From CAZGUG01 sp964625335 (GTDB lineage Bacteria; Bacillota; Clostridia; Ch29), in contig CAZVBE010000004.1 in the NCBI GenBank assembly GCA_964625335.1, positions 69,577 through 133,576 on the forward strand: DNA of 64,000 nucleotides, in the 5' to 3' direction. The first letter of the stretch is position 1. Each line of letters opens with the position of its first letter. A program made the translations under genes and the position numbers. Shown piece by piece: positions 53,437-61,607 of the stretch. Below the pieces are notes generated by a model that was not told where the DNA came from, did no database searches, and saw only the letters and a list, made by a program, of their open reading frames with translations.

Positions 53437-53460
53437 ACTCAAGGCAATAAAACTACACAC

Positions 53461-53520
53461 ACCCTCTGAAGAAAGGATAGGTGCCAAAGGGCTGTCCTTT
53501 CGAATGAAGAGAGTGGAGGT
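53461..53520 (+). promoter_or_regulatory. Probable S2 leader structure upstream of rpsB
   Basis: AAAGGATAG (53472-53480) pairs with CTGTCCTTT (53492-53500), 9 base pairs with one G-U. An outer pairing of CCCTCT with AGAG-GG is also possible. Such leaders allow uS2 to repress its own operon in many bacteria; autoregulation here is inferred. Confidence 0.5.
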
Positions 53521-53544
53521 AAAAACCATAGGAGGCGTTGGGAA

Positions 53545-54252
53545 ATGTCAGTAGTAAGTATGAAACAGCTGCTTGAAGCAGGAGTTCATTTTGGGCATCA
53601 GACCAGAAGATGGAACCCCAAAATGGCAAAGTACATTTTTACCGAAAGAAACGGCATCTATATCATCGATTTGCAAAAAACCGTTGAGAAAGTCGAAATT
53701 GCATACCAGTTTATAAAGGATGTTGTGGGCGAGAATAAAGAAGTAATGTTCGTAGGCACAAAGAAGCAGGCTCAGGAATCCATTGAGGAAGAGAGCAAAC
53801 GCTGTGAAATGCCCTATATCAACCAGAGATGGCTGGGAGGAACGCTGACCAATTTCAAAACCATAAGAAAGAGAGTTGACAGGTTGCACCAGCTTGAAAA
53901 AATGGACGAGGACGGAACCTTTAGCCTGCTCCCCAAAAAGGAAGTAATAAAGCTCAAGCATGAGCATGAAAAGCTAAACAAATTCCTGGGAGGCATCAAG
54001 ACTATGAAACAGCTTCCGGGAGCTCTGTTTGTGGTAGATCCAAGAAAAGAAAAAATTGCAGTGGCAGAAGCGAGAAAATTAGGAATACCACTGGTTGGTA
54101 TTGTTGATACTAATTGTGACCCGGACGAGATTGACTATGTAATACCGGGTAATGACGATGCAATCAGAGCAGTAAGGCTAATAACTTCAATAATGTCAAA
54201 TGCGGTCCTTGAAGCTAAACAGGGCGAACAAACTACAGAGGAGCAAGAATAA
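53545..54252 (+). CDS. rpsB: 30S ribosomal protein uS2
   Basis: Small-subunit ribosomal protein, 235 residues. It starts MSVVSMKQLLEAGVHFGHQT and contains RWNPKMAKYIFTERNGIYII, RWLGGTLTNFKTI and DPRKEKIAVAEARKLGIPLV. TAGGAGGCG before ATG. A terminator separates it from tsf. Confidence 0.98.
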   Translation: MSVVSMKQLLEAGVHFGHQTRRWNPKMAKYIFTERNGIYIIDLQKTVEKVEIAYQFIKDVVGENKEVMFVGTKKQAQESIEEESKRCEMPYINQRWLGGTLTNFKTIRKRVDRLHQLEKMDEDGTFSLLPKKEVIKLKHEHEKLNKFLGGIKTMKQLPGALFVVDPRKEKIAVAEARKLGIPLVGIVDTNCDPDEIDYVIPGNDDAIRAVRLITSIMSNAVLEAKQGEQTTEEQE

Positions 54253-54285
54253 AGGTAAGGGTTCGCCCTTGCCTTTTATTTTTCA
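54252..54285 (+). terminator. Terminator/attenuator between rpsB and tsf
   Basis: Ten-base stem AAGGTAAGGG / CCCTTGCCTT closed by a TTCG tetraloop, followed by TTTATTTTT. Strong by eye. Since tsf follows only 30 bases later with no obvious promoter, it probably acts as an attenuator that lets part of the transcripts through. Confidence 0.8.
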
Positions 54286-54315
54286 ATTTAAAAAACGAGC
54301 TAGGAGGTAGTTATA

Positions 54316-54963
54316 ATGATAACAGCTAGTATGGTAAAGGAATTGAGGGAGAAAACAGGAGCTGGAATGCTGGACTGTAAAAATGCCCTGGTTAAGGCAG
54401 ACGGAGATATAGATAAGGCTGTAGACCTGCTTCGTGAAAAAGGGCTTGCAGCTGCGGCTAAAAAATCAGGCAGAATTACCGCCGAGGGTATAGTTGAATC
54501 GTATATACATATGGGAGGACGTATTGGGGTATTAATTGAGGTTAACTGTGAAACGGATTTTGTAGCAAAAACTGAAGAGTTCAAAGGCTTTGTAAAAAAC
54601 ATGGCTATGCAGGTTGCCGCTTCCAATCCTGGATATATATCAAGGGACGAAATTCAGGAAGAAACAATAGAAAAGGAAAAAAAGATACTAATGCAGCAAG
54701 CTTTAAATGAAGGGAAACCAGAGCATATTGTAGAAAAAATGGTGGTGGGAAGGATTGAAAAATACTATAAGGAAGTATGTCTCCTGGAGCAGCCCTATAT
54801 CCGTGATCCGGAAATTTCGGTTGGGCAGGTTCTTACCGAAACCATTGCAAAAATAGGGGAAAATATATCCATACGAAGGTTTGCAAGATATGAAATGGGA
54901 GAGGGAATACAAAAAAAAGAGGATAATTTTGTTGAAGAGGTAATGAAACAAGCAAAAAAATAA
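54316..54963 (+). CDS. tsf: Elongation factor Ts
   Basis: Guanine nucleotide exchange factor for EF-Tu; 215 residues, shorter than the E. coli form, as common in Clostridia. VKELREKTGAGMLDCKNAL with the family TGAGxxDCK motif, then GGRIGVLIEVNCETDFVAKT, are diagnostic. TAGGAGGTAG before ATG. Confidence 0.98.
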   Translation: MITASMVKELREKTGAGMLDCKNALVKADGDIDKAVDLLREKGLAAAAKKSGRITAEGIVESYIHMGGRIGVLIEVNCETDFVAKTEEFKGFVKNMAMQVAASNPGYISRDEIQEETIEKEKKILMQQALNEGKPEHIVEKMVVGRIEKYYKEVCLLEQPYIRDPEISVGQVLTETIAKIGENISIRRFARYEMGEGIQKKEDNFVEEVMKQAKK

Positions 54964-54978
54964 GCCTTTTAAAGTGAG

Positions 54979-55006
54979 TTAATGGGACACTATTGTGTCC
55001 CATTAA
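54979..55006 (+). repeat. Perfect 12-base palindrome before pyrH
   Basis: TTAATGGGACAC (54979-54990), TATT loop, GTGTCCCATTAA (54995-55006), followed by AAAAA. There is no U-run on either strand side, so it is not a normal terminator. Its GGGACAC/GTGTCCC core resembles the arms of the elements at 14576 and 55794. Confidence 0.55.
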
Positions 55007-55061
55007 AAAAATAAAGGATATTAGCCCACCGGGTAGAAACTACAAAAGTGGAGGTAGTATA

Positions 55062-55778
55062 ATGCAAAAAACAATATTCAACAGAATTATACTCAAACTA
55101 AGCGGGGAGGCTCTTGCCGGACCCCAGGGCTTTGGAATAAATTCCCAAACAATTAACCTGATAGCACAGCAGATAAAAGATGTTGTTGAATTAGGGGTTG
55201 AGGTAGCAGTAGTAGTCGGAGGTGGGAACATTTGGCGTGGCAGGACTGGAAAGGGCATGGACAGAACAACCGCCGACCATATGGGGATGCTGGCAACGGT
55301 AATTAATGCATTGGCCCTGCAGGATGCGCTGGAAAACAGGGAAGTTGCCACAAGGGTGCAAACTGCAATAGAAATGAGACAGATCGCCGAACCCTATATA
55401 AGAAGAAGAGCGGTAAGGCATCTTGAGAAAAAGAGGGTGGTAATATTCGCAGCCGGTACCGGTAATCCTTTTTTCTCAACGGATACCACTGCAGCCTTAA
55501 GGGCGGCGGAAATAGATGCGGAAGTAATCCTTCTTGCCAAAAAGGTTGATGGGGTATACGATTCGGACCCTGCGGAAAATCCGGATGCACAAAAATTTAA
55601 CAAGCTCAGCTATTTTGACGTTTTAAGACTCGGGTTGAAGGTTATGGATAGTACAGCCACCTCGTTGTGTATGGATAACAGGATTCCCATTATTGTATTT
55701 GGACTTGAAAATCCGGATAATATTAAAAGAGTTATTATCGGGGAAAAAATTGGCACGTTAATCGGGGACATTTCGTAA
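55062..55778 (+). CDS. pyrH: UMP kinase
   Basis: Converts UMP to UDP with ATP; 238 residues. Amino-acid kinase fold: RIILKLSGEALAG, VVVGGGNIWRG, RTTADHMGMLATVINALALQ, AAGTGNPFFSTDTTAALRA and KKVDGVYDSDP. The start is ATG 55062, with GTGGAGGTAG upstream; the frame is open further left to 54993, but that part has no family match and precedes the ribosome binding site. Confidence 0.97.
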   Translation: MQKTIFNRIILKLSGEALAGPQGFGINSQTINLIAQQIKDVVELGVEVAVVVGGGNIWRGRTGKGMDRTTADHMGMLATVINALALQDALENREVATRVQTAIEMRQIAEPYIRRRAVRHLEKKRVVIFAAGTGNPFFSTDTTAALRAAEIDAEVILLAKKVDGVYDSDPAENPDAQKFNKLSYFDVLRLGLKVMDSTATSLCMDNRIPIIVFGLENPDNIKRVIIGEKIGTLIGDIS

Positions 55779-55793
55779 AAAGGAATTCTAATA

Positions 55794-55875
55794 GGGACAT
55801 CCCTTGGCCATTAAGGAATACCAGCTATGAAGGTGTGTCCCCTGACCTTATAGGCAGCGGTGTGTCCCCATACCT
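55794..55875 (+). repeat. Palindromic intergenic element, copy 2 with duplicated end
   Basis: First unit: GGGACA (55794-55799) to TGTCCC (55836-55841), with TAAGGAATACC in the middle, as in copy 1. The right end GGTGTGTCCCC is then repeated as GGTGTGTCCCCATACCT (55859-55875), identical to the right end of copy 1. It fills the gap from pyrH to the frr ribosome binding site. Confidence 0.6.
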
Positions 55876-55894
55876 TAAAAAAGGAGGAATCAAT

Positions 55895-56452
55895 ATGCAT
55901 TTGGAAATCCATGAGCAAGCCGAAGAGAAAATGAAAAAGACTCTAAAGGTACTCAGGGAAGAACTGACAGCGGTAAGAGCGGGTAGGGCAAACCCGGGAT
56001 TGCTGGACAAAATCAGCATAGAATACTACGGCACACAGACGCCGTTAAGTCAGATAGCGGGCATATCCGCCCCCGAACCAAGACTCCTTCTGGTACAGCC
56101 TTACGATAATAATGCTATACAGAATATAGAAAAGGCAATATTAAAATCCGATTTAGGACTTAATCCAAATAGTGACGGAAGGGTTATAAGACTGGTAGTA
56201 CCGCAGCTTACCGAAGAAAGGCGTAAAGAACTTGTGAAACTGGTGAAAAGGTATGGTGAAGAAGCAAAGGTGGCAATACGGAATGAACGAAGAAACACCA
56301 AAGACCAGTTGAAAAAAATGAAAAAAAACGGTGAACTAACCGAGGATGATGAAAAAAGAGCACAAGAGGATATTCAGAAGCTTACGGATAAACATATCGA
56401 ATTGGTGGATAAGGAAATCGAGAAAAAAGAAGGGGAAATAATGGAGGTCTAG
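55895..56452 (+). CDS. frr: Ribosome recycling factor
   Basis: Splits post-termination ribosomes with EF-G; 185 residues. LRAGRANPxLLD-type signature (VRAGRANPGLLDKISIEYYG), PLSQIAGISAPEPRLLLVQP and RVIRLVVPQLTEERRKELVK are family blocks. The start is ATG 55895, behind AAAGGAGG; the open frame upstream covers the palindromic repeat only. Confidence 0.98.
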   Translation: MHLEIHEQAEEKMKKTLKVLREELTAVRAGRANPGLLDKISIEYYGTQTPLSQIAGISAPEPRLLLVQPYDNNAIQNIEKAILKSDLGLNPNSDGRVIRLVVPQLTEERRKELVKLVKRYGEEAKVAIRNERRNTKDQLKKMKKNGELTEDDEKRAQEDIQKLTDKHIELVDKEIEKKEGEIMEV

Positions 56453-56487
56453 AATGTTATTACTATTGAGTTCATTATATGTTTAAC

Positions 56488-56510
56488 GCCCCCTGACCAG
56501 GGGGTTTTTT
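56488..56510 (+). terminator. Intrinsic terminator after frr
   Basis: CCCCCTG / CAGGGGG with a 2-base apex (in practice a shorter stem with a 4-base loop), followed by TTTTTT. It separates rpsB-frr from the lipid/isoprenoid genes. Confidence 0.85.
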
Positions 56511-56527
56511 CGGGTGGAGGTAGCACA

Positions 56528-57250
56528 ATGAAGAACAGGGAAAACTATCCCAGGCACGTTGCAGTAATAATGGACGGAAACGGGAGATGGGCAACAAAAC
56601 GCGGACTACCCAGAGTACAGGGCCATAGGGCCGGTGTTCTTGCGTTAAGGAATATAATTAAATATGCCCGTAAGATAGGGCTTGAATACCTTACTCTGTA
56701 TGCTTTTTCTACAGAGAATTGGAAAAGACCCCCATTGGAGATAAAAAATCTAATGGATTTGCTGGTGGAATTCATTAATAAAGAAGTTGATAACTTAAGG
56801 GCTAACAATGTGAGTATAAAGATCTTGGGAGATATTTCACCCCTCAGTCCCATCGTAAAGAGGGAATTAGACAAAGCAGTGGCTAAAACATCGGGCAATG
56901 ACGGATTGGTATTATGCGTGGCCATAAACTACGGCGGACGGGATGAGATAATAAGAGCGGTTAATAATATAGCAAGGGATGTTTCGGAAGGGAAGGTCAA
57001 TATACAGGATATAAATCAGGGATTATTTGAATCCTATCTTTATACAAAGGATATCCCACATCCGGATTTAGTAATAAGGCCAAGCGGAGAATTCAGGATA
57101 AGTAACTTCCTTCTTTGGCAGATTGCCTACTCGGAACTCTGGTTTTCAGACTGTTATTGGCCCGATTTTAATGCTGAACTGTTCGAAAAGGCGCTGGAAG
57201 ACTATGCTATCAGAGATAGAAGATACGGAGGAATAAATAATGCGGACTAG
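56528..57250 (+). CDS. uppS: Isoprenyl transferase (undecaprenyl diphosphate synthase)
   Basis: Cis-prenyl transferase making the C55 carrier lipid for cell-wall synthesis; 240 residues. HVAVIMDGNGRWATKRGLPR, GHRAGVLALRNIIKYA, YAFSTENWKRP and RPSGEFRISNFLLWQIAYSE are family signatures, including the catalytic Asp in MDGNG. It overlaps cdsA by 11 bases. Confidence 0.97.
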   Translation: MKNRENYPRHVAVIMDGNGRWATKRGLPRVQGHRAGVLALRNIIKYARKIGLEYLTLYAFSTENWKRPPLEIKNLMDLLVEFINKEVDNLRANNVSIKILGDISPLSPIVKRELDKAVAKTSGNDGLVLCVAINYGGRDEIIRAVNNIARDVSEGKVNIQDINQGLFESYLYTKDIPHPDLVIRPSGEFRISNFLLWQIAYSELWFSDCYWPDFNAELFEKALEDYAIRDRRYGGINNAD

Positions 57251-58043
57251 GATAATCACCGCGCTTTTAGGGCTGCCAATATTAGTGTTTATTCTGAATA
57301 CAGGAGGAATATACATAACCGGTGCTTTAATTGTTGTAACCCATATTGCCCTCATGGAATTTTACAGTGTGTTCATAAGGGCGAACATCTTTCCCTTTAA
57401 GACGGCCGGATTGTTTTCCAGCGCTGCAATAATATTTATAGCCGGATACTATCCGGGTAAAGCACTTGAATTTACGACAATAATACTTGTTGCATGTACT
57501 ATGTTGTGTTTTTTTCAGATGATACTGCAAAACAAGGAACGGCTTAATGATCTGGGAATTACGCTGCTCGGTTTGGTATACATATCGGTACTTATGGGTA
57601 TGATGCTTATGCTATATAACCTTGACAAGGGGAATCTCTATATCTGGCTGGTATTTATACTGGCATGGATTGGCGATACCTTTGCTTATTTTATTGGTAT
57701 TACATTCGGGAAACATAAGCTTTGTCCTGCAATCAGCCCTAAGAAGTCCATTGAAGGATCGGTTGCAGGACTTGTGGGAAGTATTCTGGGTTCGGCTTTG
57801 TTTGGCTATATCGCATGGAGACTGTTTGGCATAAACTACAGGATAGTGGATTTAGCATTGGTTGGATTGACAGGAGGAGTATTGGCCCAGCTGGGGGATT
57901 TAACCGCCTCGCTCATTAAGAGACATACAGGTGTCAAAGACTATGGGAATATAATGCCCGGACACGGCGGTATTCTGGATAGATTCGACAGTGTATTATT
58001 TGCCATACCGGTGGTATATTATTACACTAGGTATTTTATTTAA
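57240..58043 (+). CDS. cdsA: Phosphatidate cytidylyltransferase
   Basis: Makes CDP-diacylglycerol, precursor of all phospholipids; 267 residues with about seven hydrophobic segments. The signature near the C-terminus, GDLTASLIKRHTGVKDYGNI and MPGHGGILDRFDS, is clear. RTRIITALLGLPILVFI is the usual start. ATG behind GGAGGAATAAATA within the end of uppS. Confidence 0.96.
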   Translation: MRTRIITALLGLPILVFILNTGGIYITGALIVVTHIALMEFYSVFIRANIFPFKTAGLFSSAAIIFIAGYYPGKALEFTTIILVACTMLCFFQMILQNKERLNDLGITLLGLVYISVLMGMMLMLYNLDKGNLYIWLVFILAWIGDTFAYFIGITFGKHKLCPAISPKKSIEGSVAGLVGSILGSALFGYIAWRLFGINYRIVDLALVGLTGGVLAQLGDLTASLIKRHTGVKDYGNIMPGHGGILDRFDSVLFAIPVVYYYTRYFI

Positions 58044-58091
58044 TGTAAATTACCGGCTATTGGCCAGGAAGTACTTGAGGAGTTGAAATAT

Positions 58092-59264
58092 GTGAAGAAA
58101 ATTGCTGTTCTGGGTTCTACAGGCTCCATAGGCGTGCAGACCCTGGAAGTGGTTAGAAGAAATAAAACAGAATTTGATATTGTGGCCATTGCTGCAAACC
58201 AAAGCCACCAGGTAATGCTGGAGCAGATACTCGAGTTCAAGCCTGAATTGGCAGCCCTGCAGGACCGCAACAGTGCGGAAAACTTAAGAAACAGTCTGGG
58301 GAGCAACGTTGATACGGTGGTGCTGGACGGACTGGACGGTATCATTAAATGTATTACGGAAAGCGGCTGCGACATGGTGTTAAACGGAATGGTCGGCATA
58401 TCGGGGCTGATACCAACCCTTAGGGCGATAGAAGCGGGAAAGGATATTGCACTGGCCAATAAGGAGACCCTGGTGGCGGGGGGACAGTTGGTTACCGACT
58501 TTGCAAAAAAGACGGGAGTAAACATACTGCCGGTGGACAGCGAGCATTCTGCTGTTTTTCAGTGTATCGGACGCACGCCGACCCCTCAGATAAGCAGACT
58601 TATACTGACCGCTTCGGGAGGGCCCTTCAGGGGGAAAACATCCGCACAGCTCAAAAAAGTAACCCCGTCGGATGCATTAAAACACCCGAATTGGAATATG
58701 GGCAAAAAGATATCTGTTGATTCTGCCACCCTTATGAATAAGGGCCTGGAAGTGATAGAGGCCAGGTGGTTGTTTGGACTTACGCCGGACAGGATAGATG
58801 TGGTAATACACCCGCAAAGTATAATACACTCTATGGTGGAGTTTATCGATGGTGCCGTTTTGGCGCAGCTCGGACAGCCGGATATGATTATACCCATACA
58901 ATACGCCTTGACCTATCCGGAAAGAATGCCTTCGGGCGTATCCAGGTATAACCCCGCCGAAACAGGAAAACTTGAATTCTCAAAACCGGATTTAAGAACT
59001 TTTCCTGCACTGGGGCTTGCCTATGATGCTCTGGAATCGGGAGGTACAATGCCTGCTGTTCTTAACGGAGCCAACGAGGCTGCGGTAGAGTTGTTTTTAA
59101 ACGGAACATTACCCTTTAATTCCATACCTGTGGTCGTGGAAAGGGTAATGGAAGGGCACAAGGTCTTTAATAATCCGGACATTGATGATATTATTTACTG
59201 GGATAGATGGAGCAGGGAAGAAGCAGCCCGAATTGTTAAAAAGGACGGTGGAGGGATTTGTTAA
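58092..59264 (+). CDS. dxr: 1-deoxy-D-xylulose 5-phosphate reductoisomerase
   Basis: Second enzyme of the MEP isoprenoid pathway, using NADPH; 390 residues. N-terminal KKIAVLGSTGSIGVQTLEVV, ALANKETLVAGG, LPVDSEHSAVFQCI, LTASGGPFRG, HPNWNMGKKISVDSATLMNK. The start is GTG 58092, 9 bases behind GAGGAG. TTG 58083 is too close to that site. Confidence 0.97.
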   Translation: MKKIAVLGSTGSIGVQTLEVVRRNKTEFDIVAIAANQSHQVMLEQILEFKPELAALQDRNSAENLRNSLGSNVDTVVLDGLDGIIKCITESGCDMVLNGMVGISGLIPTLRAIEAGKDIALANKETLVAGGQLVTDFAKKTGVNILPVDSEHSAVFQCIGRTPTPQISRLILTASGGPFRGKTSAQLKKVTPSDALKHPNWNMGKKISVDSATLMNKGLEVIEARWLFGLTPDRIDVVIHPQSIIHSMVEFIDGAVLAQLGQPDMIIPIQYALTYPERMPSGVSRYNPAETGKLEFSKPDLRTFPALGLAYDALESGGTMPAVLNGANEAAVELFLNGTLPFNSIPVVVERVMEGHKVFNNPDIDDIIYWDRWSREEAARIVKKDGGGIC

Positions 59265-60277
59265 CGACAATAAGCACAATAGTCGCATCCATAGTTATAT
59301 TTTCACTAATGGTGTTTTCCCATGAGTTTGGACATTTTATCACTGCAAAGAAATCCGGGGTAAAAGTAGAGGAATTCTCAATCGGTATGGGGCCTAAGAT
59401 TGTATCCTGGGAACGCAGTGATACCAGTTATTCAATAAGAGCCTTTCCTATAGGCGGATATGTTAAAATGCTGGGTGAAGATGGTTATGCGGAAGGAGAA
59501 GGTTCCTTTCACAATAAATCCATCGGAAAAAGGCTGGGTATTCTATTGGCCGGACCCGTAATGAATATTATACTGGCAATACTTCTGTTCAGCATTATAT
59601 TCTTCTTTATAGGGACACCTACAACTGTTATAGATACGGTAATGGATGATTATCCGGCACAGGTCGCAGGAATAGTACCCGGGGACAGGGTGGTGCAAAT
59701 AAATGATATCAGGGTGAACAGCTGGGACAGACTACAGTCTGCTATCTCGGCCTTTGAGCAGGAACAAATGGAAGTATCGGTAAACCGGAATGGACAAATA
59801 CTTTCGTTTACGGTAATTCCGATAACCGACAGCCAAACAGGCCAGCGGGTAATAGGAATTACACCGCGGTTTGAAAAGAGCTTAATCGCATCGGTGCGTA
59901 CCGGAATTACAAGAAGTTTTACAGTTATATGGTTAATGGTTAGCTTTCTGGCTGACCTTGTAACGGGTAATGCGGTTGCCGGTGAGGTAGTCGGCGCGGT
60001 GGGAATTGTACAGCTTGTGAATGAAGCTGCCAAAACGGGAATACTCAACTTAATGTTCCTTGCTGCCTTTCTAAGCCTTAACCTGGGGGTTATAAACCTT
60101 TTACCCATTCCAGCCCTGGATGGTGGAAGAATAGTTTTTTTATTGATAGAAGGATTGAGGGGCAAGCCCATCGATGTAGAAAAGGAAGGGCTGATACACT
60201 TCATCGGCTTTGTATTTTTGATACTGCTGATTATAGTAATCACATGGAATGATATCAGCAAAATCAACCTTTTTTAG
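59258..60277 (+). CDS. rseP: Site-2 metalloprotease RseP
   Basis: Intramembrane zinc protease that cleaves anti-sigma factors and signal peptide remnants; 339 residues. HEFGH at residues 22-26 (zinc ligands H22, H26; catalytic E23), a PDZ domain (about 115-200; AGIVPGDRVVQINDIRVNSW) and the third zinc ligand in NLLPIPALDGGRIVFLLIE. TTG start overlaps the dxr stop by 7 bases, behind GGTGGAGGG. Confidence 0.95.
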   Translation: MLTTISTIVASIVIFSLMVFSHEFGHFITAKKSGVKVEEFSIGMGPKIVSWERSDTSYSIRAFPIGGYVKMLGEDGYAEGEGSFHNKSIGKRLGILLAGPVMNIILAILLFSIIFFFIGTPTTVIDTVMDDYPAQVAGIVPGDRVVQINDIRVNSWDRLQSAISAFEQEQMEVSVNRNGQILSFTVIPITDSQTGQRVIGITPRFEKSLIASVRTGITRSFTVIWLMVSFLADLVTGNAVAGEVVGAVGIVQLVNEAAKTGILNLMFLAAFLSLNLGVINLLPIPALDGGRIVFLLIEGLRGKPIDVEKEGLIHFIGFVFLILLIIVITWNDISKINLF

Positions 60278-60296
60278 TATAAAGGGGGATAATGGC

Positions 60297-61343
60297 TTGG
60301 CAAAGAATACAAAAACCGTACTTTTGGGAAATACCCCCGTGGGAGGCGGAAATCCCATAACCGTGCAGTCCATGACCAATACCAAAACCTCTGATATTGG
60401 GGCAACAGCAAACCAAATACTGCAGCTCCAGAAAGAAGGGTGCGATATAGTAAGAGTTGCGGTACCCGACAACAATGCAGCCTGCGCTTTGGCGGAGATT
60501 AAAAAAGCTATTTCAATACCTCTTGTAGCAGACATACACTTTGACTTCCGTCTTGCCCTGAAAGCCATCCAAATGGGAGCAGACTCCCTGCGGATAAACC
60601 CGGGAAATATTGGCTCCCCGGATCGGCTGGAACAGGTGGTTAAGGCGGCAAAAGCAAAGGGTATACCAATAAGGATTGGAATAAACGGTGGTTCACTGGA
60701 AAGGGATATAATTGAGAAATATAAAGCCCCCTGTGCGGAAGCCCTGATAGAGAGTGCTGTGAGGAATGTCCGGTTCCTAGAAAAATTGGGATTTTACGAT
60801 ATAAAGTTATCCCTGAAATCCTCGGACGTTTTAACCACCATAAGGGCGTACAGGACAATTGCGGACAAGACCGGCTATCCGCTCCACCTGGGTGTTACAG
60901 AAGCAGGTACCTTTGTATCGGGGACGGTAAGGTCTTCGGTTGGAATAGGGAGTCTTTTGTTGGATGGGATAGGGGATACAATAAGGGTTTCCCTGACCGA
61001 TCATCCGGTAAGGGAGGTAGAAGTGGGAAAGGAAATACTCAGATGTCTGGGCCTTTATAAGAAAGGTGTGGAGATAATATCATGTCCCACCTGCGGCAGG
61101 TGCGAAGCAGACATAATAGAACTGGCTAACAGGGCCAGGGATTTGCTCAGTGACCTGGATAAGCCGCTTAAGATAGCGATAATGGGATGTGCCGTCAACG
61201 GACCGGGGGAAGCCAGGGAAGCGGATATTGGAATCGCCGCGGGAAAGGGCAAAGGCATTATATTTAAGAATGGGAAAATAATCAGGAATGTTGAGGAAGA
61301 CAAACTTCTTGATGCGCTGATGGATGAAATAGATAAATATTGA
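60297..61343 (+). CDS. ispG: 4-hydroxy-3-methylbut-2-en-1-yl diphosphate synthase
   Basis: Iron-sulfur enzyme of the MEP pathway; 348 residues. ITVQSMTNTKTSDIGATANQ, VADIHFDFRLAL, RINPGNIG and the cluster ligands CPTC and CAVNGPGE near the C-terminus. The start is TTG 60297, 8 bases after GGGGG. The ATG at 60292 is out of frame. The in-frame ATG at 60249 lies inside rseP before the ribosome binding site. Together with dxr it places two MEP steps next to uppS. Confidence 0.95.
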   Translation: MAKNTKTVLLGNTPVGGGNPITVQSMTNTKTSDIGATANQILQLQKEGCDIVRVAVPDNNAACALAEIKKAISIPLVADIHFDFRLALKAIQMGADSLRINPGNIGSPDRLEQVVKAAKAKGIPIRIGINGGSLERDIIEKYKAPCAEALIESAVRNVRFLEKLGFYDIKLSLKSSDVLTTIRAYRTIADKTGYPLHLGVTEAGTFVSGTVRSSVGIGSLLLDGIGDTIRVSLTDHPVREVEVGKEILRCLGLYKKGVEIISCPTCGRCEADIIELANRARDLLSDLDKPLKIAIMGCAVNGPGEAREADIGIAAGKGKGIIFKNGKIIRNVEEDKLLDALMDEIDKY

Positions 61344-61389
61344 CAAAGACTTTAATATTTATTAATATTAAGTATAACTTCAGATATTT

Positions 61390-61600
61390 ACGCTGCTACG
61401 GGGAATAGTAAAGGTAATATGGCCCACAGAGAGGGGGAGAAGGTGGAAACCCCCGGTTTAAAGCTTTGAACCCGCCCCTTAAGCGCCAGTAACGGCGGTG
61501 TGAAACCGTTATCATCTTTAAGAGGGCTTATTAGCCAAAAAGGGTGGTACCGCGAATCCTTCGTCCCTTTGGGGGGGAGGATTTATTTAGTTTAAAGGAG
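61390..61600 (+). promoter_or_regulatory. T-box leader of proS, proline (CCC) specifier
   Basis: tRNA-sensing T-box element. Stem I shows AATAGTA, AGAGAGG and AAGGTGGAAAC. The specifier loop reads GAA-CCC (61468-61473), a proline codon. GCCAGTAACGG follows. The antiterminator core is AGGGTGGTACCGCG (61541-61554), with TGGT to pair with the uncharged tRNA 3' end. Uncharged tRNA-Pro should allow proS transcription. A terminator overlaps the 3' side. Confidence 0.93.
61556..61588 (+). terminator. T-box controlled terminator
   Basis: ATCCT..GTCCC pairs with GGGGGG..AGGAT (to 61581) around TTT, followed by TTATTT. It competes with the antiterminator formed by the T-box bulge. Confidence 0.82.
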
Positions 61601-61607
61601 TGATAAA

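Noticed and set aside
54993..55061. Longer pyrH N-terminus
   Set aside because: Runs through the palindrome and precedes the GGAGG site; UMP kinase homology starts at 55062.
60249..60296. Earlier ATG start for ispG
   Set aside because: It is inside rseP, before the GGGGG ribosome binding site, and encodes no conserved residues.
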